64,000 bases of DNA from the NCBI GenBank assembly GCA_022414725.1, contig CM039464.1, positions 31,141,109-31,205,108 on the forward strand, in the 5' to 3' direction. Made by a program: the position numbers and the translations under genes. The notes under the pieces were generated by a model that made no database searches, was not told the DNA's origin, and saw only the letters and a list, made by a program, of their open reading frames with translations. This DNA comes from Microglena sp. YARC. Its lineage: Eukaryota; Chlorophyta; Chlorophyceae; Chlamydomonadales; Chlamydomonadaceae. Every line of letters starts with the position of its first letter. The stretch's first letter is position 1. This document shows, one piece after another, positions 1 through 10,447 of the stretch.

Positions 1-1028
1 GACGCAGGGGCGCCAGACTTGGGACGTAGTAGAAACGTGGCAGCGAGGTGGTCGGCCTTCCCGTAGTGGGTGCACGTGAGTGCAGCCCGACCTGCTACAT
101 GAAACCTCCACCTCGACCACCGCGGTCGCTATTACATCCAGCTCCTCTTCCTCAGCCATCGCGGCCGCGTCCACCAGATGTGGGAGGGGGTACATGTATA
201 CATGTAAACGGGTGAGGGAGTTATAGCATTTGAATGGTGGATGCGAAGCGTGGTCAATAGGCAATCCCATGTTAAAGATGATCCTAATGACTACCTCGTG
301 GTACATGAGCTCGGTGGCTTTCAACATCAAGTTATGCGCACGCAAAGGAGCAAAGCGCTCATGAACTGCGTCTAGAATCATACGGGACAAATCATCATAC
401 TCGGAGATGTAATCCCCAACACTAGCTAGTTCCTGGATCAAAAGATCTACATCCGAATCTTCGAGAATCAGGAGCGAATCAGGGGCAACGCAAGTCCGGC
501 AGGGTCGCGTAAAATCTAAGTCACAGTCATCAGAGAAGCTTTCGACCTATTCGCATCAGCATCATCAAGGGCATACGCCTCCGACTCACCGGGTTGGGGG
601 CAACCCTGCTGTCCGGGAGGAGCAGCAGTGTTACCCCCGGCTCCAGCTCGATTACCAGAGCTTTCCCTTGCCCTCCACCTGGAGGACGCGACAGCGTGGC
701 AGCACGGTGAGATGCTGCAGGAAGCAGCTCCTCAATCCAGTCGTGGTCAGCTCTTGAGCAGCTGGATCAGGTGCGCCAGAGCGTCTGGATGGGTCCACAT
801 ACTCAAGAGTCCTCACAGACGCTTTGTAAAGCCAGCGTCAAAGAGATCTCGCATCCATGTGCGCCAGATGGCGACATTGAAGCGAGTCAGCCTCTCGATA
901 TGAGACAACTGGATACTACCAGACCTCATTGTGGATCCCCGCGTCCCCGCGGATCCCGCGCACAGTGGTGCAGCGCCAAGGTGGGCCGATAACCTGTCAA
1001 CGGAGTGTTGAAAAGGTCGTAGAGGCAA
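1..1028 (-). pseudogene. Decayed Copia-type gag fossil
   Basis: On the minus strand an open frame runs from about 543 to the left edge (about 180 codons). It includes a helical stretch with VDLLIQELASVGDYISEYDD and a Cys/His-containing end. Upstream, in shifted frames, are a Gly/Pro/Gln-rich linker and, at about 813-900, a segment reading FNVAIWRTWMRDLF, which resembles the NY.W..RM..LL start of Copia gag. Stops and shifts separate the blocks, so I read it as an old gag from a Copia family different from the three younger copies in this window. The element continues off the left edge. No LTR is visible. Family assignment is inference. Confidence 0.4.
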
Positions 1029-1376
1029 TGAGTCTGGGGAGGCACTCTAGAAAGAGAAATGGGACATTACAGCAGAGAGAGCGTAGCTATAAATACACTC
1101 TGTCAAGGGTATAGTTATACGTAAACCCTGAGTATAGCTGGAAGGAATGGTGAGCACACTCTGTGGTACAGCAGAGTTTGACGCATCTTCCTGGAAGGTA
1201 TCGGAACACCTAGAAGGTTCCCGTGCACCCCGCATACTCCGGAACTATTCTGTCAGCCAGACATCTTCTACCGGCGATCTGCTGACAATATACCCCCCTG
1301 GAACCTATGCGTATGTGCACCATGACCACATACATACGGTACCACTCATATATACCACACACATAGACCAAATGTT

Positions 1377-1447
1377 TCATTACATTACATTACATACATT
1401 ACATAACATGTTAAAGTGTACTTGACACCGCGAGGGAGTATGAGACT
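1377..1447 (-). mobile_element. LINE 3'-end relic
   Basis: A degenerate CATTA repeat is followed by the LINE 3'-UTR start (CATGTTAAAGTGTACTTGAC, then a CCGCGAGGG-like stretch and TATGAGAC). It is about 70 bp of the tail of the LINE family found seven more times in this window, with extra substitutions, so it is probably an older insertion. Confidence 0.7.
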
Positions 1448-2210
1448 AGGGTCCCCAAAGTTTAAGCCCATGTATGTTTATTTTTGTATATTTCATGTGA
1501 AGATGGATTCATCACATTGTGTATGGGCTGCAGTTGGGCCTTTTTACAAGTAATTTAATGATGTGGTGCATGGCCATCCTTTTGCTGGGTTCTCCTTGTA
1601 TTCCCATGCCTAAAATTTGATGTAAATAGGCTATTCACGTTACACACACAAACCAAGGGTGGAACTTAAAAACGTACAAGTGAACGGACCAAGTTGCAAG
1701 CTATGGTTGGGTGCCCATGTGGCCTGTTTGGGGAATACATGGAGTACACATTCATAGGAGGTAGAGCTACAAGGTGTGCAACATGTGCCATGTACTTGCA
1801 TATATATGCCACATGACACTGCCTAGGCACCCCCATTAAGGCTTGCCTATGTGGGGAGTGCTCATGGTCCCCATGAAGCCGAGCTAGACCTTCCCCCCTA
1901 CATGTAGGTGTACCCTATGCATCCCCCAAGTATGCTCTGTGGCTACCTAGACAAACCTTGCAACTTGGTCCGATGACTTAACCATTTGAACGTCGCACGC
2001 CGGGAATAGATCACCAGCCTGGCTCTGACCCGAGTTCCGATCTCGCTCCACCACCGAGCCTGGCCTTAGACATGGAGCTGTCTGAGAAGATGCAATTAAA
2101 GTTGAGACCAAGTACTCTTGCTATGATGCAGTATGGAAGATGAAATTCGTCGAAAGCGTCGTTGCCCTTACATAAAAGTGACGCCATGGGCCTAAGCTCT
2201 GCGCGCCCTA
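1448..2210. other. No gene seen; contains a candidate MITE
   Basis: No convincing coding sequence. A perfect 16-bp inverted repeat (CGGACCAAGTTGCAAG) sits at 1685-1700 and 1957-1972, enclosing about 290 bp. This could be a small DNA transposon, but no clear target duplication was found. Confidence 0.35.
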
Positions 2211-3843
2211 GACTCTGTGCTTTAAACAAAAAGAAAAAGCACCCACAAAGCAAAAAACCCCATTACATCAGGGGTGTGTCGAGGACAAACAAACCAAACT
2301 CCCAACCACCGTTTTGGTGGCGTAGGTATTAAACCCCCTAGAGCAGGATCCAGATCTCAACCACTTACAGTGGCGGAGGTAAGAAGCTAACAAATGAGAA
2401 GTCACAAGAAGAAAAAAAGGGATAATAAATTACGGTGCCACTAAGCAGTCCAGGGCTTCCTGTCTTGCTCTTCTACAAGTAGAAAGATAGTCGGCTAGGT
2501 TGCTCCAAAAAGACTTAGTGCCATTTCCATTCATTAAGGTTCTGAATGTGGAATCGCAGAATTCCACATTCCATACGGTTAAGTCGGTATCCTCATGGAC
2601 ATGCCTATAAATATCTGTAAACAGCTTCTGGTAGCAAAGGCGAATATCATTATAAAAAGGGCACTCAAACATATGCATTTCATCCTCAGGTTTTTGGAAC
2701 CCACACATTTGACAGTGTCTCATTGAGCGAGGGATGTGTGCTCTATCCACCACCCTCATTCTTTCTGTGTTCAGCCAATGGGAACCCATTCTAAACTGTG
2801 CTATAGAACGAATCTGATCCTGCTTATGTAAGGCGGATGTAAAGGGAATCAAGCCATTCTCATCATTGCTGTTGGCTGCGAACCATTTTTGGTATCGGAG
2901 GCGTTTAAAGCCAACCCTTCTCTCATCAGGGATGTCTCTAACTGCATTGGTGTCACTTGGGTACTTAAACCTCCATGACTCAAAAACTTCAGACATAATA
3001 CCTTCGACATCGACAGCCTCCAAAATGTTGATGTTTTTACTGGATCCTAGCTTGTGGAGAGCACAACGCAAGTCATGAACCCAGCCAGTGTTGGAGTTAA
3101 AAGATTCCTCAAGAGCCATTCTAATGAGATCCTCAGGTTCTTTATGTATGGTCTTGTTCCAGAAGCGCAAAGCTTGTTTAAGCCAAGCAAAACACAACGG
3201 GGTTCTACCCAGCTCTTCCATGATAATATTAGATGTAGTAGATTGGCAAACACCCAACATTTGTTTAAGTATACCTCTATGCCATTTCTCACAAGCATGG
3301 TCATTTGAGATAAGTGTGTTGTTCAGAATAGAAGGAGCCCACACCTCACAGCCAAAATTCAGGATAGGTTGTACAAGAGAATCAAACAGGTGGGTGAGAA
3401 TATCAATATTGTATATCTCCATAGTATGGCATCGCCTACGGAGCATGTGGTGTGCCTCTTGGGCCTTAGTGAGCATCCTAGAAAAAGCAGCTTTTGCACG
3501 ATTGCTTGAGTCACCATCCACAAAGAGGGATCCCAAGTAGATAAAAGATAACTTTGTAGAAAGTTGTGCTCCATCATAGACAAATTTGTAATCAGGATCC
3601 ATGCGGGCCTCATCACAGAATTGCTTGTTGAAAACGACAATCTCAGTTTTCTTTATATTCACAGCCATCTTAGTAGCCTCGCAGAAATCTCTCAGGCAGT
3701 CAAGCATCGCTTGCATATCTGCCGGGGATTCTGCCATTATAGCTAGGTCATCAGCATAAAGTAACAGTTGCAGAATCTTTCCCCTAAGCTCAGCCCCTAC
3801 ATTTGGGAGCTTGGATTGGAGGAACGATTCAATTCTATCAATG
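2211..3843 (-). mobile_element. LINE copy A, truncated at both ends
   Basis: A minus-strand copy of the resident LINE. It contains the 3'-UTR (without the CATTA tail) and the C-terminal half of ORF2. Homology to the other copies stops after TCTATCAATGA at about 3843, just upstream of the RT fingers/palm, which are missing. The right flank is a short AT-rich duplication (ACATCACCTGATATT twice). Confidence 0.85.
2430..3843 (-). pseudogene. LINE ORF2 C-terminal part (copy A)
   Basis: An intact frame of about 470 codons. It starts in the RT palm with the catalytic box LLYADDLAIM, then thumb and C-terminal region, and ends with a Cys/His cluster (CQMCGFQ...H...C; CX2CX9HX3C), the usual ORF2 terminal zinc-binding motif. 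It ends ...CLVAP then TAA. The endonuclease and the first RT blocks are absent because of 5' truncation, so it cannot be active. The few N-terminal residues after the junction are not LINE sequence. The frame is better kept than in copies C and D. Confidence 0.85.
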
Positions 3844-4766
3844 ACATACATCACCTGATATTTCATATTCATACATCACCTGATATTTTATATTATCAAG
3901 GGCGTGTTTTTTCTCATTCCCGTGTGTGCAGCTAGCATATGATGATGAATACTACATGCAGTGGGCGTCAGACACACCTGTGGCTGAGCCGGGGGCTGAG
4001 CCCTGGTAGAAGCATCCTGGCATGCCCCCCTCACCCGGCTAGGAGATCTTACTACACCAAGGCCAACCCAATCTTTGGATATGCCAAGTAGGTTCCTTAC
4101 TCATGGGACCCAGGGCATAGGTCTGGGAGATATAACATACATTTAAGTGCACCACATTATCATAAGCAGGCCATTGTTGGACCAAGACAAGCCCACAACA
4201 CAACGCCCGGGTGAGACTCCTTGCAGGACTCCCAAGTTCCAAACATCTAGCTAACGAAAGTTAACAACGAAGGTCGGAAGCAGTGATATTTAATTGATGA
4301 TAGGAGATTCATACACTATTTTTAGGATCTGCTGGTGGTCAGAGGGCTGGCCCCCTCAACCTCACGCCTGCCCACAAGGCGTAACATTCGTTTACTTGTT
4401 TTAGGATTTGTCATATTCATGCCCTTCTTGGGTATATCAGGTGTGGCAGTGTGCCTATGGCATACTCCTGTGGGAGATCGGGAGAGGGGAGGATATGCGC
4501 AGCTCAGAGATAGGTGCAGGAAGGCCTTCAGCCAGGGCTTTTTTTACTGTTTCTATTTATAGCTCTGATGGCTCTTATATTGTACCTCGATAACAGTGTA
4601 CCTCGATAATAGTGTACCTCGATAATAGTGTACCTCGATAATAGTGTACCTCGATCATAGTGTACCTCGATAACAGGACGAGGCCATGCATCTCTTCTAA
4701 TACTAGCGGATAATTCGTACTGCTGCAAATCCATAGGATGATGCACAGTTCATCCTATAACAATTT
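3844..4766. other. Non-coding; minisatellite and dispersed repeat R2
   Basis: No gene recognised. Holds a copy of dispersed repeat R2 (CCATTGTTGG..CAAGACAAGCCC, about 4138-4205) and a minisatellite with a 16-bp unit TGTACCTCGATAAYAG, about six copies at 4579-4675. Confidence 0.5.
4579..4675. repeat. 16-bp minisatellite, ~6 units
   Basis: Unit TGTACCTCGATAATAG repeated head to tail, with C/T variation near the end of the unit. Confidence 0.9.
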
Positions 4767-4871
4767 ATGGAAGGCCCTGGCGGTACCGACCCACGTTTGA
4801 GACACCAGCCATTCAGAGATATTGAAGTTGTATGCATGGATTCCAAACTGCCAGCCCTTGTAACAGCTCGG
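4767..4871 (+). CDS. Possible first exon of the host gene (speculative)
   Basis: An ATG-led stretch of 35 codons runs open to a good donor (GCTCGG|GTAAGT). The translation has ordinary composition (includes QPFRDIEVVCMDSKLPALV). No family similarity is recognised, and the link to downstream exons is only positional. Confidence 0.2.
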
Positions 4872-4938
4872 GTAAGTTATACATACATACAGTACATTGT
4901 CATCGACAGGCCATTGTTGGCCAGGGACAAGCCCATGA
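4872..4938 (+). repeat. Dispersed repeat R2 copy
   Basis: Shares CATCGACAGGCCATTGTTGG and the following GACAAGCCCA with copies at about 4138-4205 and 62120-62192. Nature unknown. Confidence 0.5.
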
Positions 4939-5498
4939 AGATATGCTATGTGATATTAGCCCATACTGACTCGGAAGATCATCGTGTTGAGGATTTTAGA
5001 GATCATTGCCCCGTCGTAGGCTCCGATTATCGATGGTATCGTATCGGGCTGCAACCACACCCAGATCGACCCAGATCGCGTTGAGCCGGATGAAAAGAAA
5101 GGAAAAGCAGTACGCCAATTCGGCGTGATTAAGGAAGCTGTCCAAAGGGGGCCCTCGAACAACACCATGGATGGGCCAGATGGGCCGGATCCTGGATGGG
5201 CTGTACTGGACCAAGTGCATATGCGCGCATATGCGTGACCGCATAGCAGTACCCAAAACGTACGCGACTGTACGATGTACGTTTAGCCTGACAGCTATCA
5301 ACAGGTGAAGTCCATTCGTAAACACAATGCGATCCATGGCACAGCCAATTGAAAAGAGATATAGCAAAAAAACGCAAAATGCACTGTCTGCCTACTAGAA
5401 TCACCCTGATCTTGTTGAAGCCTGCCCCATAGACCTAGCTCAAATGACCCTGGAGATATATGACTCAAAGCGAATCAAAGATCTGCATTTCTATGCAG

Positions 5499-5749
5499 GG
5501 GCACAAGGCCGTCAGTCGTGTCAGCCGCCTCCGTGCGGGATGATGGGGAGGCGAAAGAAGCACTGCAAGAGCTGTTCAAAGATCTGGCCTCTGAAACCTT
5601 ACGAGAGCACCCCACTTGGGTGTGAGTCTGAACAAATACTGTCCAGCATTTTTGGTGGGTTCACTCATCTTCCATGTCATGGGGCAGCGCCATTGGAAGC
5701 CCTGCTACCCATCTTGAAGAAACTTGTGGAAGATCTGCCAACAAATGCA
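5499..5749 (+). CDS. Candidate 5' exon of the host gene, frame-broken
   Basis: Bounded by a good acceptor (TTTCTATGCAG|GGG) and donor (GCA|GTGAGT). The first half reads in one frame as a charged helical segment (GEAKEALQELFKDLASETLR), the second half in another (LEALLPILKKLVEDLPTNA). Both look coding, so a single-base indel near 5620 is likely. It lies upstream of, and on the same strand as, the DUF3638 gene. Membership is inference. Confidence 0.35.
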
Positions 5750-6418
5750 GTGAGTTTCTACTGAGCCTTGTACCAAGGTGTATTCTTTCTGGGAGTTCTG
5801 AATATTATCAGAATAGGTTAACAGTTGGGTGAGGGGTTTCTGAGCCCAGACAAGTTAGTTGATCATAGAAATTTTGAAGAAACACTTTTGGCCCCCTTCG
5901 ATCTTGGCCTGTGTTAGATCAGCCGTCGTCTGCTTGCTCTTGCAACACATGATGGGGGAGATTGTTATGCCAACTGTCGTAAAGCTTACCGGCTGGTCCC
6001 ATTAGCTTTGAGCTACCCTGAATGGTAGCAACAGAAGCACTGCAATGCCATTCCACTACTTCGTCTGCAATATCTCGCTCGCTTAGGGAAAAACTACACA
6101 CATTAACCACGTGCACCGTATGACATATTATGATTCAGTCTCAATATATTTGTCTGCATCTTGCTCTGCAGGCATTATTCTATTATTTATGTTGCTTAAT
6201 TGATCTGATCACACAAGTATGAACAGCTCCTCTTATTGCTACTTGACCACCTCCGCCAGATTCGTCGTTTTTATCAGACAAGAGCCAGACAAGAGGAAAT
6301 GTATTTATCTAAGTAGAGGCTATCCTTCGTACTTGGCTACCCCAGGAATGTGAAATGCAGTAGCATAGTCATGATGAGAATAAACCACTGATTTCCAAAT
6401 CATCATCTCTGACAACAG

Positions 6419-6717
6419 GACAGTGCAACCTCTGGAAGGGCGTCACCCAAAGCCAGCTCCTTTGAACTTGTGTGGCCCAATGTATCTCAAGAAGGACCAG
6501 GACGGCTTGACACAATATTGGGCGTCTTATCGCCTGATCAAGCCAATGCGCCCATCCAGATGACCTGGTTCCCAAAGCACGGGTGTGCCCTCTTGGCTTT
6601 TGGGGCTTGGCCTCAACAGTCTTCCTGTGCACTGACAGCAGAGTATCCTTGGCACAGCTTAGGCATGTTGAACCTCGTACTTCTAGGGCTAGACAACTGG
6701 ACATGCCATGTGCACAG
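6419..6717 (+). CDS. Candidate 5' exon of the host gene, frame-broken
   Basis: Bounded by ACAACAG| and GCACAG|GTGTGT. Coding-like segments appear in more than one frame (GPMYLKKDQDGLTQYWASY early; WGLASTVFLCTDSRVSLAQL later). No family recognised. Could be a decayed exon of the large gene that follows. Confidence 0.25.
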
Positions 6718-6779
6718 GTGTGTATATATAACATCTACTGAGATTCTGTTCATTCTGTGCGTCGTTTTGCGCATTCGTC

Positions 6780-6831
6780 ATCATCGTGGCCGTTGTTGTT
6801 GTTGTCGCCGTTGTCGTCGTCGTCTTGGTCG

Positions 6832-6866
<35 letters not shown>

Positions 6867-7117
6867 CTTGTTCTTGTTCGTTCTTGTTCTTGTTCGTTCT
6901 TGTTCTTGTTCTTGTTGTTCTTGTTCTTTTTGTTCTTGTTGTCCTTGTTCTTGTTCTAGTTCTAGTTCTTGTTCTTGTTGTTCTTGTTCATGTTGTTCTT
7001 GTTCATCTTGTTCTTGTTCTTCTTGTTCTTGTCATTGTTCCTGTTGTTGTTCTTGTTCTTGACTTTGTTCTTGCTGTCGTCGCTGTCCTCCTCCTCCTCC
7101 TCCTCCTCCTCCTCCTC
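6780..7117 (+). repeat. GTT / GTTCTT / CTC simple-sequence tract
   Basis: A long stretch of GTT and GTTCTT repeats followed by a run of CTC triplets at 7086-7117. The Leu/Val/Cys-rich open frames here are artefacts of the repeat. Confidence 0.95.
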
Positions 7118-7455
7118 TTATTTTGTTAATTTTCTTTATTTCTTGGCCTTTTTATCATTTATTTGTTTATCAGGGAAGTCTCTTCCATGCGTTTGGAGAA
7201 TGTGATACTTTGATATATTTGAAAAATATTTGCCTAGGAGGGTATTAGTCAATCAGTCTCTCTGCCCCCTCATTCTGACTGAGATTATTTGAGCCCCCAA
7301 AAATCCTTCTTGCATTTCAAATATATTCACATTTTTGTCGCACATTGTGATAGGGCAATGGTCGAGTGAACCAGTCTGTCTACTCAACCCAAGATTCATC
7401 TTCCCATCGCCTACCTCAACCTCCTACCCACTACCTACTGGTACCTACTCATGCC

Positions 7456-7624
7456 TAGGGAACGGCAATATGATATCATATGATATCATGAGTATCATAT
7501 GATGCCGGTAGTCTGACTAAATCAAAGTTACCATTTAAATGCAATATCATAGAATGCAATTTGTATGATATCATATGATATCATACGCACCTTTGGCCAA
7601 CATCATATGATATGCCGGTCCCTA
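7456..7624. mobile_element. hAT-type MITE 1
   Basis: 169 bp with imperfect terminal inverted repeats starting TAGGGAACGGCA and ending TGCCGGTCCCTA, an AT-rich interior of nested ATATGATATCATAT palindromes, and an imperfect 8-bp target duplication (CTCATGCC / CTCATGAA). TIR start TAGGG with 8-bp TSD is typical of hAT elements. No coding capacity. Confidence 0.75.
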
Positions 7625-7704
7625 CTCATGAATCCCTCGCTCATTGATGTTCCACCTCCCTGACTACCCAAGCTAATAAACTTCTGTCTAATGTTTGCCT
7701 TTAG

Positions 7705-8056
7705 AACTTCTGGCGTACACGTGCAGCAAACAACCAGTTGCCAAGGTCACAAGCCTCTAAACTGTGGAACAATCAGCGTTGATGACTATAACTCATTTGA
7801 GGTGGCACTCGGAAAGCGAATGGCGAAGGACGACGTGCAGAAAAAGGAAGGAATGAAAAGGCACTGGACCCCCGGGTACATTCAAGCCTGTGTGATGGAT
7901 GCTCTAGATGCCGTGCAGGCTAGCTTGGGGAGCGAAGGTTCTACTGCTGGAGCATGCCCTCCCAGAGATCCATATGGAGGGTTCACTGATGTTGGCACTC
8001 ACACTGGCTGTCTGCCACGTGACACCACATGGCCTCTGGTGAGAGAAACCATCCAG
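7705..8056 (+). CDS. Host large-protein exon (N-terminal region)
   Basis: Starts after a pyrimidine-rich acceptor (TTTGCCTTTAG) and ends at ATCCAG|GTGAGC in phase 0. The frame is open throughout (about 117 codons, e.g. RMAKDDVQKKEGMKRHW). The next exon, at 24,089, also begins in phase 0, so the two can be joined across a 16-kb intron that contains the whole Copia nest. I recognise no domain here. Assignment to the DUF3638-type gene rests on phase, strand and order. Confidence 0.5.
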
Positions 8057-8078
8057 GTGAGCCTTTGTTCAGTTCTGG

Positions 8079-8277
8079 TATGTATGTATGTATGTATGTA
8101 TGTATGTATGTATGTATGTATGTATGTATGTGTGTATGTATGTATGTATGTATGTATGTATGCATGCATGTATGCATATATGTATGTATATATGTATGTA
8201 TGTATGTATTTATGTATGTATGTATGTATGTATGTATGTATGTATGTACGTATGTATGTATGTATGTATGTATGTAC
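8079..8277 (+). repeat. (TATG)n microsatellite
   Basis: About 200 bp of TATG tetranucleotides with scattered variants, directly after the donor of the preceding exon. Tyr/Met/Cys/Val open frames on it are artefacts. Confidence 0.97.
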
Positions 8278-8479
8278 TAGTACATTGCCCGTGTGGCCGG
8301 AAGCCACCCCCCTCCCCTCCCACCCATACAAACCTGCATAAGGGCAATTTAGGCTCATTCTTTCTTCACAAAACCTGATGAACATTTGTATATACTCGAC
8401 ATTTCCAGTGTGCGCATGACCTTTTCATGCATTTTTCACACAAAAACTGGAGGCAGGTATAGCAAAATGCCTCATGTCA

Positions 8480-8800
8480 CCCCTCCACGCCCCTTGCACA
8501 CACACTCCTCCCTCAGTCCCTCCTCCCCCCTTTCTTTGCCCCTCCCTCTCGCCTCCTTCATGCCTCCTTCCTATTTTCTGTCTCCAACCCCCCTCCCTTA
8601 CTTCCCATCCACCCTCCCCTCTCTACATCTATCCCCCTTCCCCCTCTCCCCCCCCCCCCACCACCACACCACCACACCACACACACACACACACGGCCCC
8701 TGCTCCCCATCTCTCTGTCCTCCCCCTGCCCACTCCCAAGGCCCAAAACCCACAAAAACAAACACACTCATCAGTCTTCCCTTCTTCTCCCTACCGCTCC
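8480..8800. repeat. C/T-rich low-complexity tract
   Basis: CCCTCC-rich pyrimidine tract with a poly-C run and a short CA repeat, within the long intron. Confidence 0.85.
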
Positions 8801-8869
8801 CATGCCACTTTAGCTGCGAGGTTTGATCGGCAAGAAGACCTTAGGGGGGACAAAGGGCAGACCCGTGGG

Positions 8870-10086
8870 TGATTTATGAAAGCAGATCCAATCAACCGAA
8901 AACTTGCGAACGAGTGAATCCCGCGGAGAAAACTGGGCTCGCACAACTGCATTACGACTTGCCTGCGGAATCTTCTTTACATGCAGTTGGGCCGGGGATA
9001 TGTCTCTTTGACCTCAAAATACCTCGTTCAGCCAACTCTGCCCTCTGCCCTCGGAACAGTATAATGCGCAGGACATGTTTACCGATTATATGGTAGAAAT
9101 CTTCGACTTCCGTCCGGTCAACACCTGCTGAATCAAAAATTGCAGCGCCGTGCTTAACGATCATCGATACAATGAAAGGAGATTGCATAGATAGGATGAG
9201 CGGAGATTGCATGGGTAGGATGAGCGGTCCAAGTGCGAGAAATGGGAAGGAAATGGCTGCTCGCATCCACTGGATGCCAACCGTGACACAATTGATACAC
9301 AGGCATGGTGAAAGTGCGCATGCGTGAAATGAATGGTGGCTACGCTCGCAGGCGGAGAAAAGAAGCATGGTGATATAAAGAAATGGCAATTAATCGCAAC
9401 CTGGTGAAATTAATTGAATTGCGGATTCAGCCGATAGCCAGGGTGGGTAGTAGGGTGATTCGCTATTAGTAACTCGCTAATTTAGCCAAAGCCAGCTAGC
9501 GTCGGCACGAAAAGTTTGCGATCTTTTCTCAGAAATCCATGTATGTCTACATTTATATAGATGTTACAGTCCAGGGGTAGACAAAATATGCTAACGGGAC
9601 TTACCCAACCGTGATAGGAAGGGCTTCAAAATAAAAAGCATTGATGAACTGACCCCCAAGCAATCGTTTTACTGACGGGTGCCATGAGTTCCTGCTAGAG
9701 TGCTATGTGAACATCCCTGGTGATCCAATTCCTCCTAGAGTGCTATGTGAACATACCTGGTGATGAGTGCTGAACATTCTAGAAGCATTTGCCTGATTGC
9801 ACTACATGTGTTGTTTTTAATGAGTATATTGAAGATGGGTACATTTTCCCTGGTGCCCTTGGAGAGCCTGTACCAACTTTGGGAGATTTTATTTCTTGAT
9901 TTAAACAAGCATATTGGTTCAGCTGTGATGTACCGAAAGGAAATTTTTTATATGATAGACCACACTCCTTGTGTGTGAAAAGGATGGTAAATAAGGTTTT
10001 ACATCATTCTCTTCATGCCTACTTTATTCATCCATCCATCCGTCCTTGCTTGCTTGTGCTGTTCACACAAAACTGTAAAGACTTCC
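8870..10086. other. Intron sequence, no gene
   Basis: No supported coding sequence. A copy of dispersed repeat R1 occupies about 9563-9680. A duplicated sentence (CTAGAGTGCTATGTGAACAT) occurs near 9695 and 9735. The final five bases, CTTCC, are the left target duplication of the outer Copia. Confidence 0.5.
9563..9680 (+). repeat. Dispersed repeat R1, full-length copy
   Basis: Begins TTACAGTCCAGGGGTAG and contains CCCAACCGTGATAGGAAGGG, AAGCATTGATGAACTGA and CAATCGTTTTAC. The same blocks in the same order recur at 29.7, 37.6 (inverted), 57.6-58.05 (tandem), 59.1 (inverted) and 61.75 kb. Confidence 0.75.
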
Positions 10087-10410
10087 TGTCAGCATGTATA
10101 GCGATGCTCTCACGCGTTTTATGACTTGGTGACTACTTATGTACTCCCTTAAAACTATCGGCTCTCCTGAGCTGACTTCCCGTGGGACTGAGTCATCTTG
10201 AGATGCCTCAGTGGCAGCTTCCTGCCACCTACGTCATCGGTTATATCTGTACCCTGTTAGGTTACAGTATTTCCCTCCTTTCACCACTGGTGCCCCTTTA
10301 AAGGGTCTCATGTACTTGTAACGTTATCCTTGTCTCCGTGTATAGATTGGTGCGTCTGTTCCGCTGCTTTAATCTACTGTCCACTCTACCGGAGTGCTTA
10401 CAAGCTGATA
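10087..10410 (+). repeat. 5' LTR of outer Copia
   Basis: 324 bp, starts TGTCAGCATG, ends AAGCTGATA. One A/G difference from the 3' LTR is seen by eye (CCCTTAAAAC versus CCCTTAGAAC). Confidence 0.95.
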
Positions 10411-10421
10411 GGTTACTGGGC
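10411..10421 (+). promoter_or_regulatory. Probable primer-binding site (half-tRNA type)
   Basis: GGTTACTGGGC directly follows the 5' LTR. It resembles GGTTATGGGC, complementary to the anticodon region of initiator tRNA-Met, the primer site I recall for Drosophila copia. The inner and third copies have GGTTCTGGGC and GGTTACGGGC here. Confidence 0.5.
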
Positions 10422-10447
10422 CTTGCATTGCTACCACTGCTTTGATA

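Noticed and set aside
3054..3540. Plus-strand frames of 60-150 codons in LINE copies (also at 33.76-34.64, 43.1-43.8 kb)
   Set aside because: Antisense shadows of ORF2; the real coding strand is minus with RT motifs.
6757..7205. Leu/Val/Cys-rich hydrophobic frames that look like membrane proteins
   Set aside because: Low-complexity GTT/CTT repeat, not a gene.
8079..8385. Open frames on both strands rich in Met-Tyr-Val-Cys and His-Thr-Tyr-Ile
   Set aside because: They are translations of the TATG microsatellite and carry no family signal.
9760..9978. 72-codon plus-strand ORF
   Set aside because: No splice context, no motif, ordinary length for random sequence of this composition.
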